From Pseudomonadota bacterium (lineage in GTDB: Bacteria; Pseudomonadota; Alphaproteobacteria; Sphingomonadales; Sphingomonadaceae): 13,792 bases of DNA. Of the stretch, positions 1-6,660 are shown piece by piece; position 1 is the stretch's first letter, and every line of letters begins with the position of its first letter. A program made the position numbers and the translations under genes. The DNA lies in assembly GCA_023458055.1 (NCBI GenBank), contig JAEXAW010000042.1:1-13792 (forward strand). The letters run 5' to 3'. Below the pieces are notes generated by a model that saw only the letters and a list, made by a program, of their open reading frames with translations, was not told the origin of the DNA and ran no database searches.

Positions 1-276
1 GTTTTCGGAGCTTACGCACTCGCTACTGTTGTTACCTCGTCAATTTTATGGGACTACTTTACCTTGCTTTTGCCTGTATCCTTTGGAAAAAACTGGTATA
101 GCAAGGTGTATGCCGGACATTCTCTTACTTCACTAGCAGATAGATGGGATACTCCAACGGTGCGGGAAGACAGGGCCATAGGTAAACTCTGGGCGGAACT
201 CGCCAACGGTACATGCCGATTTGTGATGGTCAAGGACAGTGGCTGGCCGCAGATTCCGCTTGCCGCGAAATCATAA
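1..276 (+). CDS. Unrecognised protein, C-terminal part only (runs in from left edge)
   Basis: This frame is open from the first base of the window and stops with TAA at 274-276, giving a 91-residue C-terminal piece. The first 30 or so residues are hydrophobic (ATVVTSSILWDYFTLLLP) and could include the end of a membrane segment. The rest is polar and ends in WPQIPLAAKS. I do not recognise a family. Codon choice looks reasonable, but the opposite strand is also open over most of the stretch, so coding status is uncertain. A start at TTG 64 would be possible, but no ribosome binding site supports it, so a gene beginning upstream of the window is more likely. Confidence 0.35.
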   Translation, partial: VFGAYALATVVTSSILWDYFTLLLPVSFGKNWYSKVYAGHSLTSLADRWDTPTVREDRAIGKLWAELANGTCRFVMVKDSGWPQIPLAAKS

Positions 277-425
277 TAGGGCGGGGGTGTGTCTCTGTCT
301 TTGTTTTCACGACCAGCGCGGGGCATGTCGATCCGCGCTTTTTTCATGCCGGTTTTTGCCATATTTCTGAAAGCGTGAGAAGCGAAGCGCCGAACGCTTT
401 GGCGGAGTCCAGAGGCGAAGCCTTT

Positions 426-463
426 GGCAGGACGGGGTTGTGTAGCACAACCCCCATCCTGCC
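426..463. repeat. Strong hairpin (7 bp + 9 bp stem, 3-nt loop)
   Basis: The outer arms GGCAGGA (426-432) and TCCTGCC (457-463) enclose the inner arms GGGGTTGTG (434-442) and CACAACCCC (446-454) around the loop TAG. A small internal bulge (C433 against CA 455-456) separates the two stems. No T-run follows on either strand, so it is not a standard intrinsic terminator. It could be a protein binding site, a structured single-strand origin or an RNA structure. Confidence 0.7.
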
Positions 464-491
464 ACGAAGAACCCGCCACGAAGAACCCGCC
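461..491. repeat. Tandem 14-nt repeat, two copies plus three bases
   Basis: The unit GCCACGAAGAACCC occurs at 461-474 and again at 475-488, followed by GCC at 489-491. Its first three bases are also the end of the neighbouring hairpin. It may be an iteron-like binding site or a replication-slippage product. Confidence 0.6.
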
Positions 492-600
492 TCGTATTCG
501 GAAAAAGAACATATCATTTGCGACGAACAGATGGAACGTTTTGTTCGTCACGTTTTCGGGAACCATAGCGGAAAATATTGTGTACGGGGCAAAAAGAAAG

Positions 601-634
601 CGGCGCTGCCAAGGTTCATACCCTGGTCGCGCCG
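601..634. repeat. Imperfect hairpin with GC clamp
   Basis: CGGCGC (601-606) pairs with GCGCCG (629-634), and CCA..GG pairs with CC..TGG inside it around TTCATA. The centre resembles a tRNA T-arm, but no other tRNA parts are present. Function unknown. Confidence 0.4.
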
Positions 635-667
635 TGTTTGGAAAACGGGTCAGAGGGGAAAGGCATT

Positions 668-895
668 TCAATCCTGTTGGTTGGTATTTTCCTCCGTCAT
701 GTTCTGGCCGGAAAGTCTCCTGACGAGAGCGAAAATGTCCGCTGACCGCCAGACGGTTGTGCGCGGCCCCAGTTTTATGGGCTGGGGATAACGGCCATCC
801 TTGCAGCCCTGCCACCATGCGCTTTTGCTGATGGGGATAATCGCCAAAACCTGCGGCAGGCGCAGAAAACTTTCACTTCTGTTTTCCGAAAACAT
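668..895 (-). CDS. alpA: AlpA-family DNA-binding regulator
   Basis: This 75-residue protein has the AlpA/MerR-like helix-turn-helix pattern: FLRLPQVLAIIPISKSAWWQ (about residues 10-29), then the short wing DGRYPQPIKLGPRTTVWR (about 33-50), then ADIFALVRRL. AlpA proteins bind DNA and, in P4-type elements, control integrase expression or act as excision factors. The ATG at 893-895 is preceded by AGGAG six bases upstream, which supports this start. It begins 15 nt after the integrase stop on the same strand, so the two are probably co-transcribed and AlpA likely sets excision or integration direction for this element. The length is normal for the family. Confidence 0.88.
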   Translation of the reverse strand: MFSENRSESFLRLPQVLAIIPISKSAWWQGCKDGRYPQPIKLGPRTTVWRSADIFALVRRLSGQNMTEENTNQQD

Positions 896-910
896 GGTTA
901 CTCCTTAATC

Positions 911-2107
911 TCAGTCAAGAGACTGTTGCTCTCTGGTTTTTCTTCGTAATTCGTCCAAGTAGTCGGCCCAAGCCTGCATCATCTTCCGGCGTTCAGGCAG
1001 ATATTCCGCCCTGTTGTATATCCCGCGAATGATGTTGCGCGGAACATGGGCAAGCTGCCGTTCTATCCAGTCTCCATTATATCCAAGCTCATTGAGCATG
1101 GTGGAAGCCATAGACCTGAAGCCATGCGGACACATTTCATCATTTTCAAAGCCAAGCCTGCGGATTGCGCCAAGCAGGGCGCTCTTGCTCATACTCCTTT
1201 TTTCCGTCTTGTAGTTGGGGAAGACATACACATCCTTGCCGGAATACGCCTGCAATTTCCTCAATATGGCGACGGACTGCCTGCTGAGGGGGATAAGATG
1301 GTCGCGCGACATTTTCATCCGTTCGGCGGGGATGCGCCAAAGCCCATCCTCAAAGTCGATTTCCCGCCACTCCGCGTTTCTCAGTTCTCCTGTCCGGCAA
1401 AAAGTCAAGGCCATAAGCTGGAGGGCGCTCCTGACGACAAAGGTGCCGGGATAATTGTCGATGGCAATCATCAAATGACCCACGGCTTCGGGCGTTGTCT
1501 GCGAGGGCAGGTTCCTCCTGACGCGCGGGGCCAGCGCTCCCTTGAGGTCAGCCGCCGGGTCGCGTTCCGCCCGCCCGGTGGCAATGGCATATCTGAACAC
1601 ACTTGAACTGATGGAGCGCACGATATGAGGAATGTCCTTGACTCCCCGTGCCTCAATTTTCCGCAAAAGCGCCAGCAGTTCCGGGGCGGACACCAGATGG
1701 ACTGGCTTTGAACCGATCTGCGGAAAAAGATTGCGCTTCATCCGATGTAAGATGCTCTTGGCCGTATTTTCGCTCCATTTGTGCTTGTTCTGCTCGTACC
1801 ATTCAAGAGCGACGGCTTCGAAGGTATTCTGACAGGCCGTTTTTTCGAGTTTGCGTTTTTCAGAGGGGTCGATGCCGTTCTCAATATCCTTTCTGGCTGT
1901 CGCGGCACGCTCCCGTGCCTCTTTCAGTGATACGGTCGGGTACAGTCCCAGAGAAATCAGTTTTTCTCTTCCCTGAAAACTGTATTTGAGCCGCCATGCT
2001 TTCGTTCCGCTGGGAGCAATAAGCAAAAACAGTCCATGTCCGTCAAATAACTTGATTTGTTTTTCTCCCGGCTTCGCATTTCGTAGTGTGGTGTCGGTCA
2101 GGGGCAT
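911..2107 (-). CDS. int: P4-type tyrosine integrase (DUF4102 arm-binding domain)
   Basis: This 398-residue site-specific recombinase is full length for the P4-integrase family. The N-terminal arm-binding domain (about 1-90) shows LTDTTLRNAKPGEKQIKLFD and SLGLYPTVSLKEAR. A SAM-like core-binding domain follows (about 95-190). The catalytic domain has R238 (CRTGELR), K265 (ERMKMSRDH), H328 and R331 (PHGFR), H354 (QLAH) and the nucleophile Y364 (GIYNRAEY), so all the expected residues are present. The ATG at 2105-2107 has GGAGG at 2118-2122 (minus strand), ten bases away. Integrases of this type usually start next to the attachment site and integrate elements into tRNA or other conserved genes. 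Here the upstream neighbour is a truncated conjugation ATPase rather than a tRNA. It probably shares a transcript with alpA. Confidence 0.95.
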   Translation of the reverse strand: MPLTDTTLRNAKPGEKQIKLFDGHGLFLLIAPSGTKAWRLKYSFQGREKLISLGLYPTVSLKEARERAATARKDIENGIDPSEKRKLEKTACQNTFEAVALEWYEQNKHKWSENTAKSILHRMKRNLFPQIGSKPVHLVSAPELLALLRKIEARGVKDIPHIVRSISSSVFRYAIATGRAERDPAADLKGALAPRVRRNLPSQTTPEAVGHLMIAIDNYPGTFVVRSALQLMALTFCRTGELRNAEWREIDFEDGLWRIPAERMKMSRDHLIPLSRQSVAILRKLQAYSGKDVYVFPNYKTEKRSMSKSALLGAIRRLGFENDEMCPHGFRSMASTMLNELGYNGDWIERQLAHVPRNIIRGIYNRAEYLPERRKMMQAWADYLDELRRKTREQQSLD

Positions 2108-2226
2108 ATGGGGTAATCCTCCGTTTCAAGAATAATTTACCCCGATTGTTACCCCGGATAATCCGGGGTGTCCACGTGTCCAAAAAAATCCATGAAAGTC
2201 CATGCTGAAAAATACATTCAATTTTT
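2108..2226. promoter_or_regulatory. Integrase leader and probable attachment/arm-site region
   Basis: This short gap between the integrase start and the broken TraU-like gene is packed with repeats. On the minus strand GGGGTAA occurs twice (around 2136-2155) and TTACCCC once just before the integrase start. ACCCCGGA/TCCGGGGT forms an 8-bp stem with a 3-nt loop (2151-2169). GTGTCC occurs twice at 2168-2181, and TCCATG twice at 2189-2204. Repeats of this kind fit integrase arm-binding sites and self-repression. No tRNA end is visible. A weak promoter (TTGGAC near 2180-2185 with TATCCG 17 bases on) is possible but not convincing. Confidence 0.45.
2151..2169. repeat. 8-bp perfect inverted repeat upstream of int
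   Basis: ACCCCGGA (2151-2158) and TCCGGGGT (2162-2169) flank TAA. It lies 43 nt upstream of the integrase ATG and is not followed by a T-run, so an operator or recombinase site is more likely than a terminator. Confidence 0.6.
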
Positions 2227-2230
2227 TCAG
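2205..2230. repeat. 8-bp inverted repeat at the end of the broken TraU-like gene
   Basis: CTGAAAAA (2205-2212) and TTTTTCAG (2223-2230) enclose ten bases. The right arm covers the stop codon of the truncated ATPase gene. It could mark the element end or act as a weak terminator. Confidence 0.4.
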
Positions 2231-4668
2231 TGTAATAAAACTAAAATAGACGTGAAAATTTTACGATGGGAGTTTTCGTAGCAAAGCCTTTTGGGGTCCT
2301 CCCGAATCGCCTCGATTCGCCCGGCATGATAGTCCCGGTAGGCTTCGGGCATGAGCTGCACATCCGCAGGCATCAGGAAGAAGCGTGAACCGAGGACGTG
2401 CCGGGCCAGCATATACATGACGGCGGACTGACGATCCGCCGTGGAACCGCCGCGCGGAGCCACTTCATCAAGGTCGAGGCTGACGATCTGAGCGTCGCCG
2501 AGGTCGAATTGCGTGGGTTCCTTCAGGATGACATAGGCGTCGATGGCATCCAGAAGGGAGCGCCAGACATTGAGGATGAGATTTTCGTCATAGGTGTTCT
2601 GGATGCCTTTGTTCTGCCTGATTTGCGAGCCGACATCCGCCAGCAGAGGCACGGCGTAGCGCTGGGCCTGCAAGGCCTCATGGACATAGCCCCGTTCAAA
2701 CAGTCCATCGACCACTTCCCACCAGGACGTGGAAGCGTCCTGACGTATGCCTTCTTCCGTGATGAGGGCGTGCAGCTTCGGAAGCACGTTCGGCTGGTAA
2801 AGCCGGGGGTGATGGTTGTCGGAGAGTTCCTCATAGGCGAGATCAACCGCTCTGCCTATGAGTCCGGGAACGCCGTCTGCCGGAGCCGTGACATCCAGAG
2901 GCGTGGCCAGCAAAGACAGCAGATTGACCAGAAATGCCTTGTGAGAGGGCAGAGGTTTTCTGTTGCCGAGCGGCGTATCAAAGGGATTGATGGCATAGTC
3001 CGGCGTCATCCTGAGCCTGTGATAGGCTGCGAGATGTTTGCGGCCTTCAGGCAGATTTTCCTTCAGCAGCGTTATCAGCCCGGAGCTGGACGGACCGACA
3101 TCCACGATGGACAGCCACGGCAGACGTGACAGTCCGCTCTGAGTGACGAACGCGAAGTTGAAGGCATTGAGAAAAACGGACTTGCCGCCGCCCATGGGGG
3201 CAACGCCGAGGTCTATCCAGGCGGCCTGTTCCGAAGAGTTGGCCGCATACGGCATGATTTTACCGTCCTGGGTCCGGAACAGCAGGCTTCCTTCCCGCCA
3301 CGGCGACGCCGGACGCAGCGGCAACATGCCAAGAGCGTCCTGCAAGGGCGCGGCGGTGACGGGAGCCGGACTTGCGGGCATCATGGCGGGAAGCGTCGCG
3401 GTAAAACCGAGAAGCGGGTCGCCTGTGGCTTCGGAAACATCCGCCGTTCCCCATCCCTGAACGGTTTTGGAAAGTTCCGCGACGCGCCGTCGGAGCAGCA
3501 GATGGGCTTCCTGCTCGGAATCCGTCACGCTGGCCCAGGTACAGAAGCAGATGCGGAACCGGATGCAGCATACGCCTTCAAGGTCCAGCTCTTTCAGGGC
3601 ATCGACGGCCTTATTGAACTTTTTGTTGTCCGAAGAGCTGAAGGCCAGAATGGCCGCAAGCAGGGGCCGGAGACCCATGTTCAGGCCTCCGTCTTCCAGC
3701 AGGAAGGAAATGCGGTACGGCAGTCGTTCATCACGCCTGGCAATTACCCTGAAAAGTTCCTGAAACGGTTTCGGCGTCTGGGGCATGAGCGTCATGATGA
3801 GAGGCCCGAATATTCTGTCGCCGATGCGTATGGCGTTGCGGGAAATCAGTTCTCCCTCACGGGGCCAGAGCTGTGTCTTGAAATCCGGGTACAGCATGTT
3901 ATGCAGCCTGTCCGCCCTGCTTGTGTCGGGGTCAGGCAGACGCAGCGGCAGGGGATCGCCGGGGATGAGAGGCCGCCAGTCCCGACCGGTCATTTCCGGG
4001 GAAATGCACAAGCGGATGTCACGCAGAGCCTCATGGGCCGAAAGGGGATGCACCAGCAGGTCAACCTGACGGAAAGCGTCCATCACGCCGGTCAGAAAAC
4101 CGTTATGGGCGTCATGCAGCGCGGCCACGGCACGGGATACCTGCTGACATCCCGGAATCGTCGGCACCTTGAACATGGCGGCATTGCGTTCCTTCAGGGC
4201 TGTTTTCCGCAGGGAATCCGGCAGAACGGAGGGCCTTGTCCAAAGAACGAGCCAGCAGATTTCCAGAGCGCAGTAGCGTTGCAGAGTGGCTCCCCAGTCA
4301 TCCAGCAGCGGGCCGACATGAAGGCCCAGATTTTGTGCCGTCAGCCGGGAAGGACGCAGAAGTTCGGCAATTCGGGAAGCGCTGCTTTCCGGGTCGTACT
4401 CAAAAACGACCTGAAGCAGGTGTCCCGGCTTGGAAAAGGAAGATTGGAATTTTTCCGTCAGACCGGAAACAATGCTCCCGTATTCTTCTACGCCCACATG
4501 CTTCAGGGAACCCTCAAGACGCAGAAGGCTTACGAGACTTCCGTCGTCCGCCACCAGAACGTCGTCATCAACCGTTTCCAGTCGGCAGTAACCGTACACC
4601 GGTCCGGCGAAGACTTCAGAGATGGCGCGTATGCCGCAGTCTATGCCATTGACAAGTTTATCCAGCAT
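2227..4668 (-). pseudogene. traU: IcmB/DotO/TraU-type type IVB secretion (conjugation) ATPase, C-terminally truncated
   Basis: Over about 797 residues the protein follows the IcmB/DotO (Legionella) and IncI TraU pattern. The N-terminus has YCRLETVDDDVLVADDGSLV (about 27-46) and PGHLLQVVFEYD (81-92). The ATPase core has a P-loop APMGGGKS (490-497, K496), then IVDVGPSSSGLITLLKE (521-537), YHRLRMTPDYAINPFDTPLG (549-568) and SLDLDEVAP (730-738). Family members are about 1000 residues and provide energy for the inner-membrane type IVB channel. Here the family match ends at EDPKRLCY (near residue 797, base 2278), just where the Walker B acidic pair and the last 200 or so residues should follow. Instead there are 16 unrelated residues and a stop. 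The ATG (4666-4668) is preceded by AGAGGG. The truncated product is probably inactive. IcmB/TraU is the best assignment, and a more distant VirB4 relative is the alternative. Confidence 0.8.
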
Positions 4669-4703
4669 TAGGATTCCCTCTTCAGAACGACCTGTTGAAT
4701 CAC

Positions 4704-4719
4704 CACCCCGCGCGGGGTG
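4704..4719. repeat. Perfect 16-bp palindrome abutting the IS left end
   Basis: CACCCCGC followed by GCGGGGTG reads the same on both strands. It lies 35 nt upstream of the TraU-like start, and its last base is directly followed by the first base of the insertion sequence. It may be an operator for the ATPase gene or the sequence preferred as insertion target. Confidence 0.65.
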
Positions 4720-4744
4720 TGTAACCCTCCCTTAAAATAGTGCA
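4720..4744 (+). repeat. IS left inverted repeat
   Basis: 25 nt beginning TGTAACCC and ending TAGTGCA. It matches the right end with one length difference and several mismatches. Confidence 0.8.
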
Positions 4745-4789
4745 GATCAAAACTGGAGACTTCTGGTAAACCATCCCCAGGAGGGCGCC

Positions 4790-5056
4790 ATGAAGAAGTC
4801 ACGGTTTTCTGAGCACCAAATCATCACGATTCTCAAGTCGGTCGAAGCGGGACGGACTGCCAAGGACGTATGCCGGGAGCATGGCATCAGCAGCGCCACG
4901 TTCTACGGCTGGAAGAGCAAGTTCGGCGGCATGGAAGCTTCGGACATCAAGCGTATGCGCGATCTTGAGCATGAAAATGCGCGTCTCAAGCAGATGTATG
5001 CGGACTTAAGCCTGGAAAACCGGGCATTGAAGGATGTGATCGAAAAAAAGCTCTGA
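4790..5056 (+). CDS. IS3-family transposase OrfA
   Basis: This 88-residue helix-turn-helix protein binds the IS ends and is also the N-terminal half of the OrfAB transposase. The HTH is at about residues 20-45 (RTAKDVCREHGISSATFYGW), followed by KSKFGGMEASDIKRM and a leucine-zipper-like helix, LEHENARLKQMYADLSLENR (about 58-77). The ATG at 4790 is preceded by AGGAGGG (4779-4785) four bases upstream. The frame stops with TGA right after the A-run at 5043-5049, and ribosomes shifting back one base there continue into orfB. Confidence 0.93.
   Translation: MKKSRFSEHQIITILKSVEAGRTAKDVCREHGISSATFYGWKSKFGGMEASDIKRMRDLEHENARLKQMYADLSLENRALKDVIEKKL
5044..5050 (+). promoter_or_regulatory. Programmed -1 frameshift site (A AAA AAG)
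   Basis: In the orfA frame the codons are GAA AAA AAG, giving the classic heptamer A_AAA_AAG six bases before the orfA stop. After the shift the reading continues KALKPAEKREVVLFVQEEHG into orfB. This is the standard way IS3-family elements make the fused OrfAB transposase. Confidence 0.88.
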
Positions 5057-5895
5057 AGCCAGCCGAGAAGCGTGAAGTTGTGCTGTTCGTTCAAGAAGAG
5101 CATGGGCTTTCCGTCAGCAAGGCGTGCACAGCATTGCACATGAGTCGAAGCGTGTTTGTCTACAAACCAACACCTCGTAACGACAGCCTTGTGATCACGA
5201 CGCTTCTTGAGCTGGCCGAGCGCTATCCACGGTACGGATTTGCCAAATACTTTGCTGTGCTGCGTCGTGAGGGGCATACATGGAACCATAAGCGCGTCTA
5301 CCGAATTTATCGGCAGTTGCAGTTGAACATGCGCCGCAAAGGAAAACGTCGGTTGCCCAGCCGAGCTCCTGTTCGTCTGGAGGCGCAAACCGTCGTCAAC
5401 GGCTGTTGGTCTGTGGACTTTATGAGCGATGCGCTGATGCACGGTCAGCGTTTTCGCACGTTCAACGTGCTTGATGATTGCAGCCGTGAAGTATTGGCTG
5501 TGGAAGTGGACACCAACTTGCCTGCGGCCCGCATCATTCGCGTACTCGACCGCATAGCCGCCTGGAGAGGCTATCCCACAAAAATGCGTATGGACAATGG
5601 CCCGGAGTTTGTCTCAGTACAGCTTGCCGGATGGGCTGAGCAGCACGGGATTGACCTTGAGTTCATCCAACCCGGCAAGCCCACGCAAAACTCGTATGTG
5701 GAGCGGTTCAACCGTACCTTCCGCGATGAGATATTGAACTTCTATGTTTTCAGCAGGCTAAGTGAGGTCCGCACTATCGTTGACGCATGGGTACAAGAAT
5801 ACAATGAGCAAAGGCCACACGAATCATTGGGCAATCTCACCCCAGGGGAGTTTGCCCTCCAACATGCAGGGGGTTCCAGTTTAGCTTTGCACTAA
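5050..5895 (+). CDS. IS3-family transposase OrfB (DDE integrase core, made as OrfAB)
   Basis: This is the catalytic half, read in the -1 frame from the slippery site. A free start at GTG 5080 is also possible but lacks a good ribosome binding site. An HTH_21-like region (WNHKRVYRIYRQLQLNMRRK, about residues 68-87 from the GTG) precedes an rve integrase core. The DDE triad is D113 (SVDFMSDAL), D172 (RMDNGPEF) and E208 (NSYVERFNRT), with the 35-residue D-E spacing typical of the family. The protein ends at TAA 5893-5895 inside the right inverted repeat. No truncation is visible, so the transposase is probably active. Confidence 0.93.
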   Translation, partial: ALKPAEKREVVLFVQEEHGLSVSKACTALHMSRSVFVYKPTPRNDSLVITTLLELAERYPRYGFAKYFAVLRREGHTWNHKRVYRIYRQLQLNMRRKGKRRLPSRAPVRLEAQTVVNGCWSVDFMSDALMHGQRFRTFNVLDDCSREVLAVEVDTNLPAARIIRVLDRIAAWRGYPTKMRMDNGPEFVSVQLAGWAEQHGIDLEFIQPGKPTQNSYVERFNRTFRDEILNFYVFSRLSEVRTIVDAWVQEYNEQRPHESLGNLTPGEFALQHAGGSSLALH

Positions 5896-5911
5896 TGAGG
5901 GGGGCTTTACA
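5888..5911 (-). repeat. IS right inverted repeat
   Basis: 24 nt. Read inward it begins TGTAAAGCCC and ends TTAGTGCA, matching the left end. It overlaps the last codons and stop of orfB. Confidence 0.8.
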
Positions 5912-5989
5912 AACAGGGATACGGGGGAAGTCAGCGTGTGGGAACTTACAATCCGGAAAGAATATGATATTACAGAGGTAGTAGCATAA
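5912..5989 (+). pseudogene. C-terminal scrap of an unknown gene cut off by the IS
   Basis: Directly after the right IS end a frame reads NRDTGEVSVWELTIRKEY and then DITEVVA before TAA at 5987-5989. It looks protein-like and has no start of its own, so it is probably the tail of a gene whose 5' part was lost when the IS inserted or recombined. A weak AAGGAA/TTCCTT hairpin followed by a short T-run (5988-6010) lies at its stop and could be its terminator. The family is not recognised, and at 25 residues chance cannot be excluded. Confidence 0.4.
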
Positions 5990-6070
5990 GGAAAGTTTGC
6001 CTTCCTTTTCGCCTCAGAAATGGGCCTAGAATCGTTTTTCTAGCGTTTCACGGGATATGCCCAAAAAAAG

Positions 6071-6102
6071 AAAGCCCCGGAAAAGGGGCTTTCCGGGGCT
6101 TT
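6071..6102 (-). terminator. Strong intrinsic terminator for minus-strand transcription
   Basis: A 13-bp perfect stem, AAAGCCCCGGAAA (6071-6083) with TTTCCGGGGCTTT (6090-6102), has a 6-nt loop. Read on the minus strand it is followed by CTTTTTTT (6064-6070), the expected U-tract. It would end transcripts coming from the genes at 6107-7195. The plus-strand direction has only a short T-run. Confidence 0.9.
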
Positions 6103-6106
6103 ATCA

Positions 6107-6286
6107 CTACTTCAAAATTTCTTCTTCAAGCGCAGCAATCAGTGTGCTTCGTACTAGCGGGCAGAAAATACGCTCTACGGGGCTACTCGCGACCTTATTG
6201 GTTGGCTGTGGGTGTTTCCTTTCTGCATATTGCCGTCGTGGAGTGTTTTTTAAAATGACGTGGATACTCTTCTGTGTGTCTTTTGA
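6107..6286 (-). pseudogene. Gene remnant ending just before the terminator
   Basis: On the minus strand a frame without any usable start reads ...PTNKVASSPVERIF, then CPLVRSTLIAALEEEILK, and stops with TAG at 6107-6109. That is only five bases before the strong terminator stem. The last 35 or so residues look coding and their GC content is like the GC-rich genes, whereas upstream of about 6240 the DNA turns AT-rich and the frame overlaps the 3' end of the exported-protein gene. The likely reading is a 3' gene scrap that kept its terminator while its front was replaced at a junction near 6240. Family not recognised. Confidence 0.45.
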
Positions 6287-6660
6287 TCAAAATAATATGC
6301 CCTCATTGGAATATTTTTGCATATTTGTGTATGAAGTATTCTCGCTTTAGGCACATCCATTTCGACACGAAAACCAGTAAAAAAAACACTGGATGTCATC
6401 GATGAAACAGCCATTTCTGATACAAAAATAGTGATCATTTCTTCAGAAGGTACATCTTTTAAGTCGAATTTTGATCTTGCATCAGCACTAAACAACAAAC
6501 TACATTTGTTTATTTGTTTCAATTCTAATGCAATACATTGAATTTCTTTAACGTCAATACAGTCAAGAATAATTTCTTTTGCCTGTGCATGTACAAAAAA
6601 AATAAGTATAGATATTAAGAATATAAACAACTGTACTATTCTATATTTTTTACTGTGCAT
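6250..6660 (-). CDS. Small exported protein of unknown function
   Basis: This 136-residue protein starts with a clear Sec signal peptide: basic MHSKKYR, a hydrophobic core VQLFIFLISILIFFV (8-22), then HAQA before K28, a good signal peptidase I site. The predicted mature part (about 109 residues) has cysteines in DCIDVKEIQC and NKCSLLF and another near the C-terminus (ICKN), so disulfides in the periplasm are possible. I do not recognise a family. The DNA is much more AT-rich than the transfer genes. The ATG (6658-6660) lies inside the end of the preceding frame (overlap to 6636), indicating translational coupling. The last 20 or so residues lie next to a probable junction and may not be original. 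Confidence 0.6.
   Translation of the reverse strand: MHSKKYRIVQLFIFLISILIFFVHAQAKEIILDCIDVKEIQCIALELKQINKCSLLFSADARSKFDLKDVPSEEMITIFVSEMAVSSMTSSVFFTGFRVEMDVPKARILHTQICKNIPMRAYYFDQKTHRRVSTSF

Larger units (their letters stand above)
286..667. other. Gene-free stretch downstream of alpA, rich in inverted repeats
   Basis: No frame on either strand gives a convincing protein. The long minus frame across it also overlaps alpA out of frame and has no recognisable domain. The stretch holds a strong hairpin at 426-463, a 14-nt tandem repeat at 461-491 and an imperfect hairpin at 601-634. GC-rich GCGAAGC/GCTTTGGC words recur around 380-430. It lies just downstream of the integrase-alpA pair, where excision or replication control sites of such elements often sit. 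That role is only an inference. Confidence 0.5.
4720..5911 (+). mobile_element. IS3-family insertion sequence (IS407-group-like), 1192 bp
   Basis: The ends are related imperfect inverted repeats. The left end starts TGTAACCCTCCC and ends TAGTGCA (4720-4744). The right end, read inward, starts TGTAAAGCCCCCC and ends TTAGTGCA (5911-5888). Between them are overlapping orfA and orfB in the -1 arrangement of the IS3 family, both intact, with a slippery heptamer at the join. OrfA wording (GGMEASDIKR, LKQMYADLSLENRALKD) is typical of the IS407 group, which usually makes 4-bp target duplications. None is seen here (GGTG on the left, AACA on the right), so a flank has probably been lost or rearranged. 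Confidence 0.9.

Noticed and set aside
611..634. T-arm-like GGTTCATACC followed by GCGCC, possible tRNA end used as attB
   Set aside because: No acceptor stem partner, anticodon arm or D-arm is found upstream. It is better described as a simple hairpin.
213..791. 192-residue plus-strand frame antisense to alpA
   Set aside because: It covers alpA on the opposite strand and the repeat region, with low-complexity composition. It is a shadow.
54..818. 254-residue minus-strand frame near the left end
   Set aside because: It overlaps alpA in another frame and crosses the hairpin and tandem repeat. It has no domain and reads like translated non-coding GC-rich DNA.
3502..4671. 389-residue plus-strand frame
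   Set aside because: It is the exact antisense of the IcmB/TraU-like gene, which has clear family motifs. It is a shadow of codon bias.
6057..6350. 97-residue plus-strand frame at the terminator
   Set aside because: It starts inside the terminator hairpin (KKRKPRKRGFPG is translated stem). It has no supporting motif.
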